Source of the DNA: Aliikangiella sp. G2MR2-5
GTDB taxonomy: Bacteria > Pseudomonadota > Gammaproteobacteria > Enterobacterales > Kangiellaceae
Length of the DNA stretch: 64,000 bases
Assembly (NCBI RefSeq): GCF_015687155.1
Contig: NZ_JADPQF010000002.1
Span: 248,001-312,000 of the forward strand
Direction of reading: 5' to 3'
Every line of letters begins with the position of its first letter. The stretch's first letter is position 1. Made by a program: the position numbers and the translations under genes. Below, piece after piece: positions 35,401 to 44,220 of the stretch. Below the pieces are notes generated by a model. That model was given only the letters and a program-made list of their open reading frames with translations. It had not been told where the DNA came from and did not search any database.

Positions 35401-37647
35401 GCCAGTTTCACCATCATAGTTCATTTCGCCAGAACCACCGGCAGAAGTGGTAAACTCCGGCGTGGGAACTTCTAACGTATTAACACTTACTTCGATACCG
35501 GCTGCGGCTTTAATGTAGAAGGTCTCCACCACAGTAATAAAGACTTGTGGAATCGGCCAGCCGATAATTGCTGTCGGCTTAATAATATCAATGCTACATT
35601 CAACGGAAGTTGAGGATTGATATGGCTCATTTTTGGCTACTGCGCTTATCCCTGTGTAAAGATGTGCTGCTGCAAGCACTCCGTTTTTAACTTTAAATCG
35701 GAACTCAGCGTTTTTACCAATTTCAAAGTCCAGCCTCAAATCGCAACCGGCACTTTTTCCTTGATTAGTTGCAGTTGCCGACGACGAATTAAATTCCATA
35801 TTAAAAATCGAACGGTGGGACTTTTCTTCGTAAAATTTTAGCCGGGTAGTGATTTCTTCCGGCGCAGGTGAAAGATCAAGATCCTCGTAAATCTCAGTCA
35901 TTTTCGGCAGGCGACCGTAAAAAGTGTAAGCGACGCCGGGCTCGGATACTTCATAGCGGTTGAGCACCATCGACCCTTTCGGCGTGATCAATACCTTGCC
36001 AGCACCAATATCCGGATAGTCGTCGAGTACGCTATAGTAAAAGTCCATTTCGATTGATGCATCTGTCTCGGTGTCAATATACTCAACTCTTGCCTCTCCC
36101 GGAGGAAGGTAGTCGCCATCAATACGAATAGCTTCAGGATTTGTGTGCGTTCCAAGCGCAAGCGAATTTCCCGGCACATGGATCACATCCGGATTTTTAA
36201 AACTCGCCATGATAGTGGCTGAATCAATCCCATCACCATTTGCGCCCGGTTGAAGAGTTACTATTCCATACTCGTCAACAGTAACGGCTTCCGGATTAGT
36301 TGAAACCCATTCGACTTCACCTTTATAGCCATGCGTGAATGCAACTAATTGGGCAGTATCACCAATATTTTCCAAATTAATGCTAGGCGGTCTGATCTCA
36401 ATATAGGTATTTTCAGGATCATAGGATGTTAATGTGGCAGTCTCTTCTATCAGTATTTCTTTATCAGGAAACTGGTCAATAAATTCAGGGCTTAGCATAC
36501 GGGCTGTGATTGTCGTTCTGCCTGAATAAAGAGCGGTAGCAATAGCTGAACTTTTTTCTGAATCAGTACTTTTCGCATCAATGCTTGCTATTTCCGGATC
36601 GGCACTAAACCACTCCATTTCCCATTCAAAGTCATCACCACCAAACACATCGACTGTAAATGCTTGCGTACTGTTAAAAGTTAACAATGACTCTTTAGGA
36701 CTCATATCGAGCGCAGGCAATTCGCGTGTACTGAATAGCTGGCTGTCTTCAAGCATGAGCACCTCATTAAAGTATTGGAAACTAGCAGTGATTAAGCTAC
36801 TACCAGGATGCAAGCCTCTTATCTTACCTTCGCTGGAAATTTGCAGATTAGATGGGAATTGACTCAACCACGAAGATGGCCTAACGGAAACTTTATTAAC
36901 AACAGGAATTTCCTTCGGATCATAAAGGTAAGCTCCTAATTGCTTAACACCACTAATAAAAATTAGATTAGTACTGGTGTCAATCTTTAATGAAGGAATG
37001 ATAACTTCTACATTGGAAGATGCTGAAATAGTCTGACCAGACGGAAATTGAATTAATGCTGTAATTACAGCTTTCCCCACACTCTCGCCACTTACCGTAC
37101 CATCTTGTTGAACCATTACGATATCAGGGTTACTGGAAGACCAAACAGCCGAGGGCAGTATAGGGGGAAACTCGATATCGGTATCAATTGTCACAACATC
37201 TAGAGAATTTCTTTTCTTATACCATAGCCTCAACTCCGCCGGGTTTATTTTTATGATCGGCATCGACACAGTAACAGTGTTGCTTAGTATGAAGCTTTTC
37301 CCTTGATAAGGGATGATCGTTGCTTGAATTGTCGCGACTCCAGGACTTCTACCAAGAATGTGAACAGTTGCGGGATCATCCGCCTCCACTTTTTCAAAGT
37401 CGACAATACTGGTATTACTCGATGCCCAAGTAACACGATCTCCTTTCGCAAGCCCTGAAACTTGTAGCTGTAATTGGCGTCCAACAGAAATCGTGGGATT
37501 TTCAGGTATTAGTGTCGGTGTCGGGACAGACACCAACATCTCAGCTCCGAGATTTAAATTAAAGATAAATGTAAGCAATAATAAGAGAACGGATTGATAC
37601 ACCGGTCTACTGTTTAAAGAAAGCCGGCATTGCCGTGTTATTTCCAT
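32449..37647 (-). CDS. Giant exported protein with Ig-like, VWD-type and fibrinogen-like domains
   Basis: 1732 residues with a signal peptide (hydrophobic 20-34, cleavage near L-G-A). Residues ~40-520 hold about five bacterial Ig-like (BIg2-type) modules with repeated W-x-S-S-N/D-P and G-x-x-x-I-T-A motifs. A long middle region is unassigned. A von Willebrand D-like domain starts at about 1228 (G-D-P-H-L, later G-V-L-G-N-W-N-N). The C-terminal ~200 residues open like a fibrinogen C-domain (N-G-N-Y-F-I-D-P-D-G-D-G, Y-C-D-M-T-T-G-E-G-G-W). Such mixes occur in secreted or surface adhesins. No sorting signal or secretion partner is visible, and it stands alone. Confidence 0.85.
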   Translation of the reverse strand: MEITRQCRLSLNSRPVYQSVLLLLLTFIFNLNLGAEMLVSVPTPTLIPENPTISVGRQLQLQVSGLAKGDRVTWASSNTSIVDFEKVEADDPATVHILGRSPGVATIQATIIPYQGKSFILSNTVTVSMPIIKINPAELRLWYKKRNSLDVVTIDTDIEFPPILPSAVWSSSNPDIVMVQQDGTVSGESVGKAVITALIQFPSGQTISASSNVEVIIPSLKIDTSTNLIFISGVKQLGAYLYDPKEIPVVNKVSVRPSSWLSQFPSNLQISSEGKIRGLHPGSSLITASFQYFNEVLMLEDSQLFSTRELPALDMSPKESLLTFNSTQAFTVDVFGGDDFEWEMEWFSADPEIASIDAKSTDSEKSSAIATALYSGRTTITARMLSPEFIDQFPDKEILIEETATLTSYDPENTYIEIRPPSINLENIGDTAQLVAFTHGYKGEVEWVSTNPEAVTVDEYGIVTLQPGANGDGIDSATIMASFKNPDVIHVPGNSLALGTHTNPEAIRIDGDYLPPGEARVEYIDTETDASIEMDFYYSVLDDYPDIGAGKVLITPKGSMVLNRYEVSEPGVAYTFYGRLPKMTEIYEDLDLSPAPEEITTRLKFYEEKSHRSIFNMEFNSSSATATNQGKSAGCDLRLDFEIGKNAEFRFKVKNGVLAAAHLYTGISAVAKNEPYQSSTSVECSIDIIKPTAIIGWPIPQVFITVVETFYIKAAAGIEVSVNTLEVPTPEFTTSAGGSGEMNYDGETGFLDFFASNDPATFDPRLNFLDVLPNTAAEIDRYIGLKAGLKTFVLWGVHSVVPLTTRVILGPEWADAALVGITIPEFEPKLGYKKKWFTDSVLPVTHPYYQGPEGELYGKVTFTAVKNIETGKILKWFIALLGGQAEIRNITEPKDLFELGIKLPEMYNLTATESKIYFDGDGSQYPKQTTFNWELTPYWNMELPLNAGIPLNKIEVWRRKVGSGNDNFELVEEVMSRDSWTFVPESTEQGEWVYRFLIYRNPWLVGALESYVKPWASAEVKVEVLSVPVLALSATPAVISALPNTTTELQVYVVNTGTGDLTFGLNNGGYSFIEVPDDQFELPGTLATLIPVSVTCPNQTTTLEGRIESIDQANRHSSASITLHCEIVSVYPRSANKTGKVGSISNPNFPDWVDETFHLKNTTETSVDVTTTSDLTLSGSHTLTLQPGEHAVFEAGKRCWQPGKTTHTITVTAGGFDSVVPFTINCVPPGDSDGDPHLVNFSNTKFDFQAAGEFVLSKAGDGPTDFQVQVRQVPWENRNVTVNSAVAMNVHGQRVGLYTPEEIPNGGAELMVDGIPVLLEVGEEFVLANGSGPGKISRLNDNQYLVVWEKDQDAEDPTAASVLVKIYRRAPQQLSNMDIGVTPYEADAELLTGVLGNWNNLANDDFKLRNGDQIEPPLSFEQLYDCSSQDCFAYGNNGWIIQSSNESLFDYKEGMGPFSYAPAEGTIFPATQVTLDDLDPEQRDWAESVCRTAGVVDPDLLQACIIDVALTGIEDFAQSAANQEISPAADNSSCKTLKASGANSNGNYFIDPDGDGNSIEVYCDMTTGEGGWTFLHFANGIPSTYMTDNDSCKAVGLQIFAPRSKQDYELGKSYVRSIGQANKMGPLGVYNTVNSTQNNRAVAAENLPMNTYSPNNASEIENGWVSTAGANWWMSDASDVDEPNGDYTANSWLGSFAFDPNGYLTWYNDEDNGYYTYSSYLCMHEDNLTLSH

Positions 37648-37759
37648 GATTTTTTCCTCTTTGTAGTTAAAATTTATTAGTTCCTTAGTTTTTGGTCTAT
37701 TACCTAATATTCATCAGAAGCATGCTTTTATCTCATTTTTCAATTTTTTTGTGAGCGAA

Positions 37760-37791
37760 TTTTGCTTCACGATTTTTTTTGTGAAGCAAAA
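37760..37791. repeat. Perfect 11-bp hairpin upstream of the giant gene
   Basis: TTTTGCTTCAC and GTGAAGCAAAA are exact inverted copies around a 10-nt T-rich loop, about 115 bp upstream of the gene start. Confidence 0.7.
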
Positions 37792-37800
37792 CGTTAACGT
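37791..37800. promoter_or_regulatory. Perfect 10-bp palindrome ACGTTAACGT
   Basis: It abuts the hairpin at 37760-37791 and lies about 145 bp upstream of the giant gene; a possible regulator site. Confidence 0.4.
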
Positions 37801-37827
37801 GAAAAAATCACTGCACACAAAAGACTT

Positions 37828-37860
37828 GTGATGAGTCACACATAAATAGTGATGAATCAC
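37828..37860. promoter_or_regulatory. Two GTGAT-type operators 21 bp apart
   Basis: GTGATGAGTCAC (37828-37839) and GTGATGAATCAC (37849-37860) are near-identical dyads whose centres are 21 bp, about two helical turns, apart. Two dimers of one regulator could bind on the same face. The regulator is unknown. Confidence 0.5.
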
Positions 37861-38567
37861 AATCTGGCGCTCATTGTTGCAGCGATGGTCCCAACTAAAA
37901 AAGTTGACTTAAATAATTTATTTCCGGATTTATATCGATGAAAAACTCGCTGATGAAACAGCCAATAAAACCAACTAACACCATGTCCCGAACGAAAGAC
38001 TTTAAACAACAGAGAGGTAGTGAAAAAAAAGTGAGGATTTATGAGAAAGGTTGTGAAGCCCTTACATTATGCAGGAATTACCAAGTGTCCAATATAATGG
38101 TTAACAATTTAACGATGACAAATTAAAGCTGACAAGGTAGCAAAATAGCAGCAGTTATCAATTAATAAACCAGTTATATTCTAGTAATTTTATTAAGCGC
38201 TGCAGATAAAATTTCTCTACATGAGATTAAAAATCACGAGACGTTCAAGTGGATGCCTTTATTCTTCCATTGATGAACATTGAAACTCGCACTAACAAAT
38301 TTGTTATCAAGAAAATTAGAAGAGCTGTAAAAAAACTAGCTGATTTTCGCAGCTTTTTTATTGCAACTGATAATTAAACTGTTTCCTATAACTCGATTGC
38401 TCTTTAGGTCCTATACAGAACCGGCGCTGATATCTCTATTTATAGATAAATAGTAAATGCCGTCCAAAAATTGCTCGTTAGTTCTCATTCTGAGGATTGT
38501 ATAAGCTCACCTAATCCACTAGCCTAAGATCGAAGATCAACACTAACAACTTTCCATGGAGCGGATG

Positions 38568-39659
38568 ATGTTAAACTCCCAACTTAATTCCCAAGGCTAC
38601 GTTCCCTTTCACCCAACATTAAACGGTGCAGGTTATCAACTCTACACCAAACCCGAAGTTCTCGATTTTCTCAACAACAGTATCCAGGATGACTACACCA
38701 GCCTGAGCTTCTTTAAAAAGCTACTCTCACTCAGAAGCAATCCCAGAAACCTCGACGCTGGTCGCCATAAATCCAACCCGCATCAATATAGAATGCACGC
38801 AATTGACGGGATTTTAGTGGATTATAAAATTGAATCAGGGTGTGTTTGTATTGATAAGATTCAGTACAATCCAGATGCCAACAAGAAACACGAATTGCCG
38901 GGATTGCACTTGGTTAAAAAGAACAAAGTTGGCACGTGGGAGATTAAAAAGAGGTATGTAACTCGAGTACAAACGCCTCATATGGCTGTTAACGGCCAAA
39001 GTAATGACCGAAAGAATGCTCAGGGACTCATGGCTACTCACCTTCAAGATGCGTATAGCGAGGAGATCAACGAATTTACCTTGTTTCATAACCCCACAGT
39101 AAATGTATTGGGAGACACATTTGAATCATTGCGAGACAAAATTGGAGGTAAACTTACCAATAGTATGACCAAGCGTTTTGCTAAAGTACTCGATGATTGC
39201 CAATCACGCAGAAAGCCAGTTAAGACGGTAGCGCATAGCCAAGGTGCGATAATTTACAGCGAAGGCGTAAACTATCATAATAAGACAAAGGGAACGCCAC
39301 TAGACCATCATACGGTATTTTTCCAAGCTCCAGGCGCCAATATGGCAGTGACTAAGAATATTTTAAACAAAGCTGGTGTAAAGCTGCACAAAGAAGGAGT
39401 GAAAGCCAATCCTTTCGATGCGGTGCCCCAAGTAATTGGAATGAATGCGATAACGGATATGAAGCAATTTAACTTTAAAAATTTAGCTAGGTTAGCAGTA
39501 ATGCCGTTGGCGATTGTTCCCGGTTTAATTCCATTATCTTTTTCCAGCCCAGAATTGAGCCCTCATACCCGCCCATATCCTGGACTTAAGAATTATGGCA
39601 AGCAAGTTGGCGGTGCATTGAAAGACGGTGCATTGAAAATGTTGAAACGAGTGGTGTAA
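38568..39659 (+). CDS. Lipase-like alpha/beta hydrolase, possible toxin/effector
   Basis: 363 residues from the ATG at 38568, which has GGAG six bases upstream; in-frame ATGs at 38556 and 38565 lack this. The middle (about 165-240) carries F-H-N-P, D-x-x-E-S-x-x-D-K-x-G and the nucleophile elbow V-A-H-S-Q-G-A, a pattern I associate with lipase-like domains in secreted bacterial toxins. A hydrophobic stretch (L-A-R-L-A-V-M-P-L-A-I-V-P-G-L-I-P-L) lies near the C-terminus. No signal peptide. The next gene starts 3 bp after the stop. No secretion genes are nearby, so the effector idea is inference. Confidence 0.65.
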   Translation: MLNSQLNSQGYVPFHPTLNGAGYQLYTKPEVLDFLNNSIQDDYTSLSFFKKLLSLRSNPRNLDAGRHKSNPHQYRMHAIDGILVDYKIESGCVCIDKIQYNPDANKKHELPGLHLVKKNKVGTWEIKKRYVTRVQTPHMAVNGQSNDRKNAQGLMATHLQDAYSEEINEFTLFHNPTVNVLGDTFESLRDKIGGKLTNSMTKRFAKVLDDCQSRRKPVKTVAHSQGAIIYSEGVNYHNKTKGTPLDHHTVFFQAPGANMAVTKNILNKAGVKLHKEGVKANPFDAVPQVIGMNAITDMKQFNFKNLARLAVMPLAIVPGLIPLSFSSPELSPHTRPYPGLKNYGKQVGGALKDGALKMLKRVV

Positions 39660-39662
39660 ATA

Positions 39663-40367
39663 ATGTTCGGCCCATTACTTTCAACCAATAACAGCCCCAA
39701 AGGACCAAACTTAAAGTATTTGGAATCGTTGGAGTTTGACCTTTCTGGCAATCGGCTTTCGCTTGCAGTGCCTAATGGTAATTGGAAACAACTTCCTAAC
39801 CTTCAAGGTGATATTGAGTTACAGACTAATTTATATGATGACTCTCAATTCAATAGATTCAAAAAGAATGATAATGACACTTCAAAAATAATTTTTGATC
39901 GCTTTTATAATTACTCCACCTTTATGCACCCTAACTTGGGTACTCTGCACCTAATCATGCAAATAGTAAGAATCATTAAGCCAAATATTAATCTGTTTAG
40001 TGCGGAACAACTTCGAGAAGAAGTCAAAGCTCGAGTCGAGTCAATTTGTGAAGAGTCAAATAAAGATCAAGATGATGAGTTTTTACTAAAACAACCTTCA
40101 AAAAACTATCAGCTAGAAAGTTTGGGGTGTGAGGAGTTTTTAACTTACCAAATAAACCATTACTCTTCATTTGATCCTTACTATGCAATCCCTCTAACTT
40201 CAGAGCACTTTATCACCTTTGGTTTCCATTATTCGGTCAATATGAAAAGAGATGGCGAGCCTCCCTGGTACCTAATGGCAAGAAATCTAGAAAAGCAAAT
40301 CATGCAATCAGTAAAGCTGGAACTAACGGAAACTTTTCAGCAGGAAAAAGAAGCGGCTAATGGTTAA
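39663..40367 (+). CDS. Hypothetical partner of the lipase-like protein, possible immunity protein
   Basis: 234 residues with no signal peptide or TM helix; acidic in the middle (S-N-K-D-Q-D-D-E-F). I do not recognise the family. It is coupled to the lipase-like gene with a 3-bp gap, the usual spacing for effector/immunity or enzyme/chaperone pairs. The AT-rich base composition matches its partner and differs from the core genes on either side. Confidence 0.6.
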   Translation: MFGPLLSTNNSPKGPNLKYLESLEFDLSGNRLSLAVPNGNWKQLPNLQGDIELQTNLYDDSQFNRFKKNDNDTSKIIFDRFYNYSTFMHPNLGTLHLIMQIVRIIKPNINLFSAEQLREEVKARVESICEESNKDQDDEFLLKQPSKNYQLESLGCEEFLTYQINHYSSFDPYYAIPLTSEHFITFGFHYSVNMKRDGEPPWYLMARNLEKQIMQSVKLELTETFQQEKEAANG

Positions 40368-40454
40368 TTAGTCGTAATACATTAACACCACTAACCGCAA
40401 TTCTACCCTCCCCTCGAATTAGGGGAGGAAGAGTTTTTACTATCTTATTCAGAC

Positions 40455-43334
40455 CTAGTTAAACACCTTATCAATTGGCACAACTTTAATCTGCTTCGCT
40501 TTTAACTTCAGTGGATACTTGGCAATGATTTTATCTTCATTCAAAATCTCCGCAGGCTTTTCACTGTTATAAGTCATCGGTGATTCAGCTTCACTACTCA
40601 AGCGCTGCTTCATCGCTTTTGCATCTTTGGTAATAAAGACAAAGTGAACATTATCCAGTTGCAAATGCTTTTTAATCACCGCGTTAACTTGCTCAAGGGT
40701 CAGTTCACTCAAACCTTTTCTCACATAGTCAACAAACTCATCGGTACCGTAAAAAGCCGAATCAACCGAACTGCCCAGAATACGACTCTGACTATCGACC
40801 AGTTGCGGCGCATAGTTTTTCAGGAAGTTTCGGGTCGACTCAAACTGCTCCTGAGTAAGACCATTTTCGATCAACTTCTCCATTTCCCAAACCGCAGTAC
40901 GCGTCGCAAAGTGAGCGTCGTTTTCAGTTCGTAATGGTCGAATCCAAACCTGGAAAATTTGCTCGGAACGCGGCACGTTAATGGTCGGCTTGGTACGGAA
41001 CATACCACCGGGGAAATATTCGATATAGGCGTAATCACCGTAGTTCATGCCACGAGCCTGACGAATTTTCTGGTACAGGTAAGAGTTACTGTTTCTGTGC
41101 TCACCTAACCAGGAACGAACCAGCCATAATGCAACCCAGTCCTTGTCACCGCGCTTAAGGTCAATCGGAAAACCGAAAGAAACCGCAGTCGACATGGTGT
41201 TCTTTTCAACGATAGTCGCGTGACGACCTTTCAGCTTCGGCGCATCCGCAATCGACTGACTAGCGGCTTCACCTTTCGGCAAATTTTCCATATCAGCCAG
41301 CAATTGGTTTTTAAACGCGTCGGAATAATTTCCGGCGATAGCAACAGTTAAATTCTGCTGAGTTAATTGTGCCTGATAGAAAGCCTTAACATCGTCCAGC
41401 GTCAGCTTCTTGATATCGGCAACATGGCCTGAATTTAAACTGCCATATGGATGACCTTTATATAAAGCTTCGTAGAGAACTTCCTTACCCAGTTCTTCAT
41501 CGTTGCTTGATTTCAGGCTGTTCTCGATACTGTTGATCAGCTGGTCTTTTAATCGTTTAAAGTCGTCTTCTCTAAAGCCGGGCTGTAAAAGCTGTTCGCT
41601 GACCAGCGCGTACCATTTATCCAGGTTATCCTTGTGCACGTTGCCGCGGAAAACCAGCATTTCCTTATCTACGCTACCACCAAAACCAGCTGCTAGTGGA
41701 TACATGGCTTTTTGAATATCGTTGTAAGTATGCGAAACACTACCGCCACCACTGATCATCATTGAAGTCAGCGCTGCCAGACCTTTCTTACCTTCTGGAT
41801 CCTGGGCTGCCCCCGTGGCAAACCACCAGGTAATGTCGATCAGATCTGAACTGGTCGGCTTGAGTAGAGATTTGATTGCACTCTTATCTGCAGACTTTTT
41901 CATCTGGCTAGGCGCATCAAGACTTACTTCTGGATCAAAGCCATCGAGCTTTTCGGCCGGAGACATAGTTACCATGGTAAGATTTTTATCGACAAAATAC
42001 TTGGCCGTAAACTTTCTGATATCTTCCGGTGTGATAGTCGCCGAAGTCTGGTAAAGACGGTTCAAAAACTCCGGATCTCTTTCAAAGTGAACATAGCTTG
42101 CTAGCGTATCGGCAATACTTCCGGTCGAGTCCAGGGTACGGGCAAAAGAATATTTAACATTATTTTTAATATCCTCAAGCTTTTTGCTGTCGACCAACTG
42201 AGTTCGTGCTTTTACCAGCGTATCAGTGATCGCCTGCTTAACATCATTGGCAAATTTGGCATCTTTAAGTTGCGCATAGATGTAAAAAAGTTGCGGGTCT
42301 TTGCGGTCAGGGAAGTAGGCACCGACTGATTGTACTAGCTGTCGATCCATCACCAGATCTTTGTACAAATCTGATGAGCGAGAGAAATAGGCTTCGCTCA
42401 TTAAATCCAGCGCAGGCTTATCTTTCTTTTCTTCATCCAGAGCTGGCGCTCTGAAGGCCATGGTTAAATAGGTGTTCGGTGTTTTTTCAAAATGAATGTG
42501 CTCATAAAGCTGTTTTTGCTGTGGCGGCTCACTTGGAATTGAGACATTATTTTCAGCTCTTTTCCAAACACCCCAATACTTTTTCACCCACTCGGCGGTT
42601 TGCTTCACATCAACATCACCGACCACGATCACGCTGGCAAACTGTGGCGTGTACCAACGTTTAAAAAAGGTTTTGGCATACTCAAACTGGTTTGGCATAT
42701 CTTCGATATCGCGCAAGAAGCCCATAGTTGTATGCTTGTAGGTATGTTTTTGGAAAGCTTTATCACGGATCCCTTCAAACATTTTACGGAAAGGGCTTGA
42801 TGAATTCTTCAAGTACTCTCCTTTTACCGCCAGCGCTTCAGTTCGAAATTCCGCTTCGCTGTAATGCAAGTTCTGAAAGCGATCGGCTTCCAACATCAGC
42901 ATTTCTTCCAGATGTTCTTTCGGGAAAGCGATATGGTAATTGGTCAGGTCATCGCTGGTGTAAGCGTTGCCATCAACACCGGCGTTTTTCAAACGCTTGC
43001 TGTATTCTTCCTGCGGGTAATTTTTGGTGCCTTTGAACATCATGTGCTCGAAGAAATGAGCGAAGCCGGATTTGCCTTCCTCGACTTCATTACGAGATCC
43101 GGTTTGCATCGGGATGTGCAGTGAAACCAGATCCGGATAGTCTGTCTTGACGACAATGACTTTAAGGCCGTTATCCAGAGTTTCCATGTGGTAAGGCAGA
43201 TTAAAAATCTTTTCCTGTGACTGTGCGGGCGTATCCACCTTGGTCTGGGTAGAGGCGCAGCCTAGCAAAAGTCCACTCATTAACCCGAAAGTAAGGGTTT
43301 TGAGCAAGTTTGAGCGTCGCGAAAGTTTCATCAT
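40455..43334 (-). CDS. M16-family zinc metallopeptidase lipoprotein
   Basis: 959 residues with a lipoprotein signal (lipobox L-L-L-G-C, Cys 26). The inverted zinc motif H-F-F-E-H is at 93-97, and the third ligand glutamate lies about 75 residues on (E-A-L-A-V-K-G-E). N- and C-terminal M16 halves are both present, the second without the zinc site, as in pitrilysin/insulinase-type enzymes. It would degrade peptides at the periplasmic side of a membrane. An ATG one codon later is equally possible. Monocistronic. Confidence 0.93.
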   Translation of the reverse strand: MMKLSRRSNLLKTLTFGLMSGLLLGCASTQTKVDTPAQSQEKIFNLPYHMETLDNGLKVIVVKTDYPDLVSLHIPMQTGSRNEVEEGKSGFAHFFEHMMFKGTKNYPQEEYSKRLKNAGVDGNAYTSDDLTNYHIAFPKEHLEEMLMLEADRFQNLHYSEAEFRTEALAVKGEYLKNSSSPFRKMFEGIRDKAFQKHTYKHTTMGFLRDIEDMPNQFEYAKTFFKRWYTPQFASVIVVGDVDVKQTAEWVKKYWGVWKRAENNVSIPSEPPQQKQLYEHIHFEKTPNTYLTMAFRAPALDEEKKDKPALDLMSEAYFSRSSDLYKDLVMDRQLVQSVGAYFPDRKDPQLFYIYAQLKDAKFANDVKQAITDTLVKARTQLVDSKKLEDIKNNVKYSFARTLDSTGSIADTLASYVHFERDPEFLNRLYQTSATITPEDIRKFTAKYFVDKNLTMVTMSPAEKLDGFDPEVSLDAPSQMKKSADKSAIKSLLKPTSSDLIDITWWFATGAAQDPEGKKGLAALTSMMISGGGSVSHTYNDIQKAMYPLAAGFGGSVDKEMLVFRGNVHKDNLDKWYALVSEQLLQPGFREDDFKRLKDQLINSIENSLKSSNDEELGKEVLYEALYKGHPYGSLNSGHVADIKKLTLDDVKAFYQAQLTQQNLTVAIAGNYSDAFKNQLLADMENLPKGEAASQSIADAPKLKGRHATIVEKNTMSTAVSFGFPIDLKRGDKDWVALWLVRSWLGEHRNSNSYLYQKIRQARGMNYGDYAYIEYFPGGMFRTKPTINVPRSEQIFQVWIRPLRTENDAHFATRTAVWEMEKLIENGLTQEQFESTRNFLKNYAPQLVDSQSRILGSSVDSAFYGTDEFVDYVRKGLSELTLEQVNAVIKKHLQLDNVHFVFITKDAKAMKQRLSSEAESPMTYNSEKPAEILNEDKIIAKYPLKLKAKQIKVVPIDKVFN

Positions 43335-43387
43335 TGAGACCTTTGAATTATAGATTGTTATGTTAAAACATCGAATCGGCAGGAGAG

Positions 43388-43437
43388 CCAGTCGTTAACA
43401 AATCAAAATCGTTAACAAATCCAGTCGTCAAGAAATC
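43388..43437. repeat. 17-bp tandem array, three copies
   Basis: CCAGTCGTTAACAAATC, AAAATCGTTAACAAATC and CAGTCGTCAAGAAATC run head to tail, 54 bp upstream of the M16 peptidase start. Confidence 0.8.
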
Positions 43438-43700
43438 ATATAGCTAATGCCTGTATCACTTCTCAGCATCGATTCTATGGCAATCTGCGGTTTAACCCAA
43501 CAATATAGAGGATTGCTGTTTTAATTTTCAACCATATTGGCGTTTAAAAAGTTACCAAGTGTAAATAGGCCGAATCTGAAAGCGGGTTTCATCCAATATT
43601 TGAGTTTGGACAAGCAGGGAATAGCCACTTGCAGGCAATCAATAGTCAATATTAAAGTCAGGCGTGTTTGCAATATTTGCAGTGTTATCAGACTTCCGTA

Positions 43701-43730
43701 CTTCCTCTGGCCACTTGCGACCAGAGGAAG
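43701..43730 (-). terminator. 10-bp hairpin after the CBS gene
   Basis: CTTCCTCTGG / CCAGAGGAAG with a 10-nt loop, 17 bp past the stop of the CBS-domain gene; no T run follows. Confidence 0.5.
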
Positions 43731-43746
43731 CAGGTTAAGATGCAAC

Positions 43747-44160
43747 TTACTTTGCGGGATGAGTTTGGCTGATTCGGCAAAATGCGTTTAAAACGCTTTG
43801 CCGCGAGATCATGCCAACCAGAACATCTTTCTCTACAACAGGATACATACGAACCCCGTCTTTCAAAAAGCGTTCAGCAACATCAGTAATATTTTCAGAA
43901 GGATGAACAGTCTTTAAATCTTTTGACATTCGATCTTCCACCAGATCTCCATAGTCCTGATTGTAAACTGCACTTAATACTGTGTGGAGGCAGTCCTTTT
44001 CGGACAAATATCCAACCAGTCGATTATGACTATCCAAAACCGGTGCGCCAGACAAACGATATTCGAGTAACGTTTGCGCAGCCTCAACAATATCGACCTC
44101 TGGACGAAGAGTGATCATTGCTGAAGTCATATAATCTTTTACAGTGACTGAACTTAACAT
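43747..44160 (-). CDS. CBS-domain pair protein
   Basis: 137 residues made of two CBS motifs (about 8-60 and 75-130), each ending in the typical G-x-V/I-S segment (L-V-G-Y-L-S-E-K-D and L-V-G-M-I-S-R-Q-S). CBS pairs bind adenosine nucleotides and usually regulate a partner. It lies 60 bp after glmM on the same strand; whether they share a transcript is unclear. Confidence 0.9.
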   Translation of the reverse strand: MLSSVTVKDYMTSAMITLRPEVDIVEAAQTLLEYRLSGAPVLDSHNRLVGYLSEKDCLHTVLSAVYNQDYGDLVEDRMSKDLKTVHPSENITDVAERFLKDGVRMYPVVEKDVLVGMISRQSVLNAFCRISQTHPAK

Positions 44161-44220
44161 AGGCTCTCCTGTTTAATTATTCTTTTACTCTTCTTTTACT
44201 CTTTAATCATAGCCAAGCAA

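Larger units (their letters stand above)
37648..38555. other. ~900-bp divergent gap, palindrome-rich near the adhesin-like gene
   Basis: The half next to the giant gene holds nested palindromes (37760-37860). The rest is AT-rich, with a weak AGCTG/CAGCT hairpin plus T run at 38338-38360. The 62-codon frame at 37938-38126 has no ribosome site and an unremarkable, basic product; I did not call it. Confidence 0.5.
43335..43746. other. 412-bp gap with a 17-bp array and a terminator-like hairpin
   Basis: It contains the repeats listed below. The 74-codon minus-strand frame at 43521-43745 lacks family support and was not called. Confidence 0.5.

Noticed and set aside
37938-38126. 62-codon plus-strand ORF
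   Set aside because: No ribosome site, low-complexity basic product, no recognisable family, in AT-rich non-coding DNA.
43521-43745. 74-codon minus-strand ORF
   Set aside because: It covers the hairpin after the CBS gene and has no family features.
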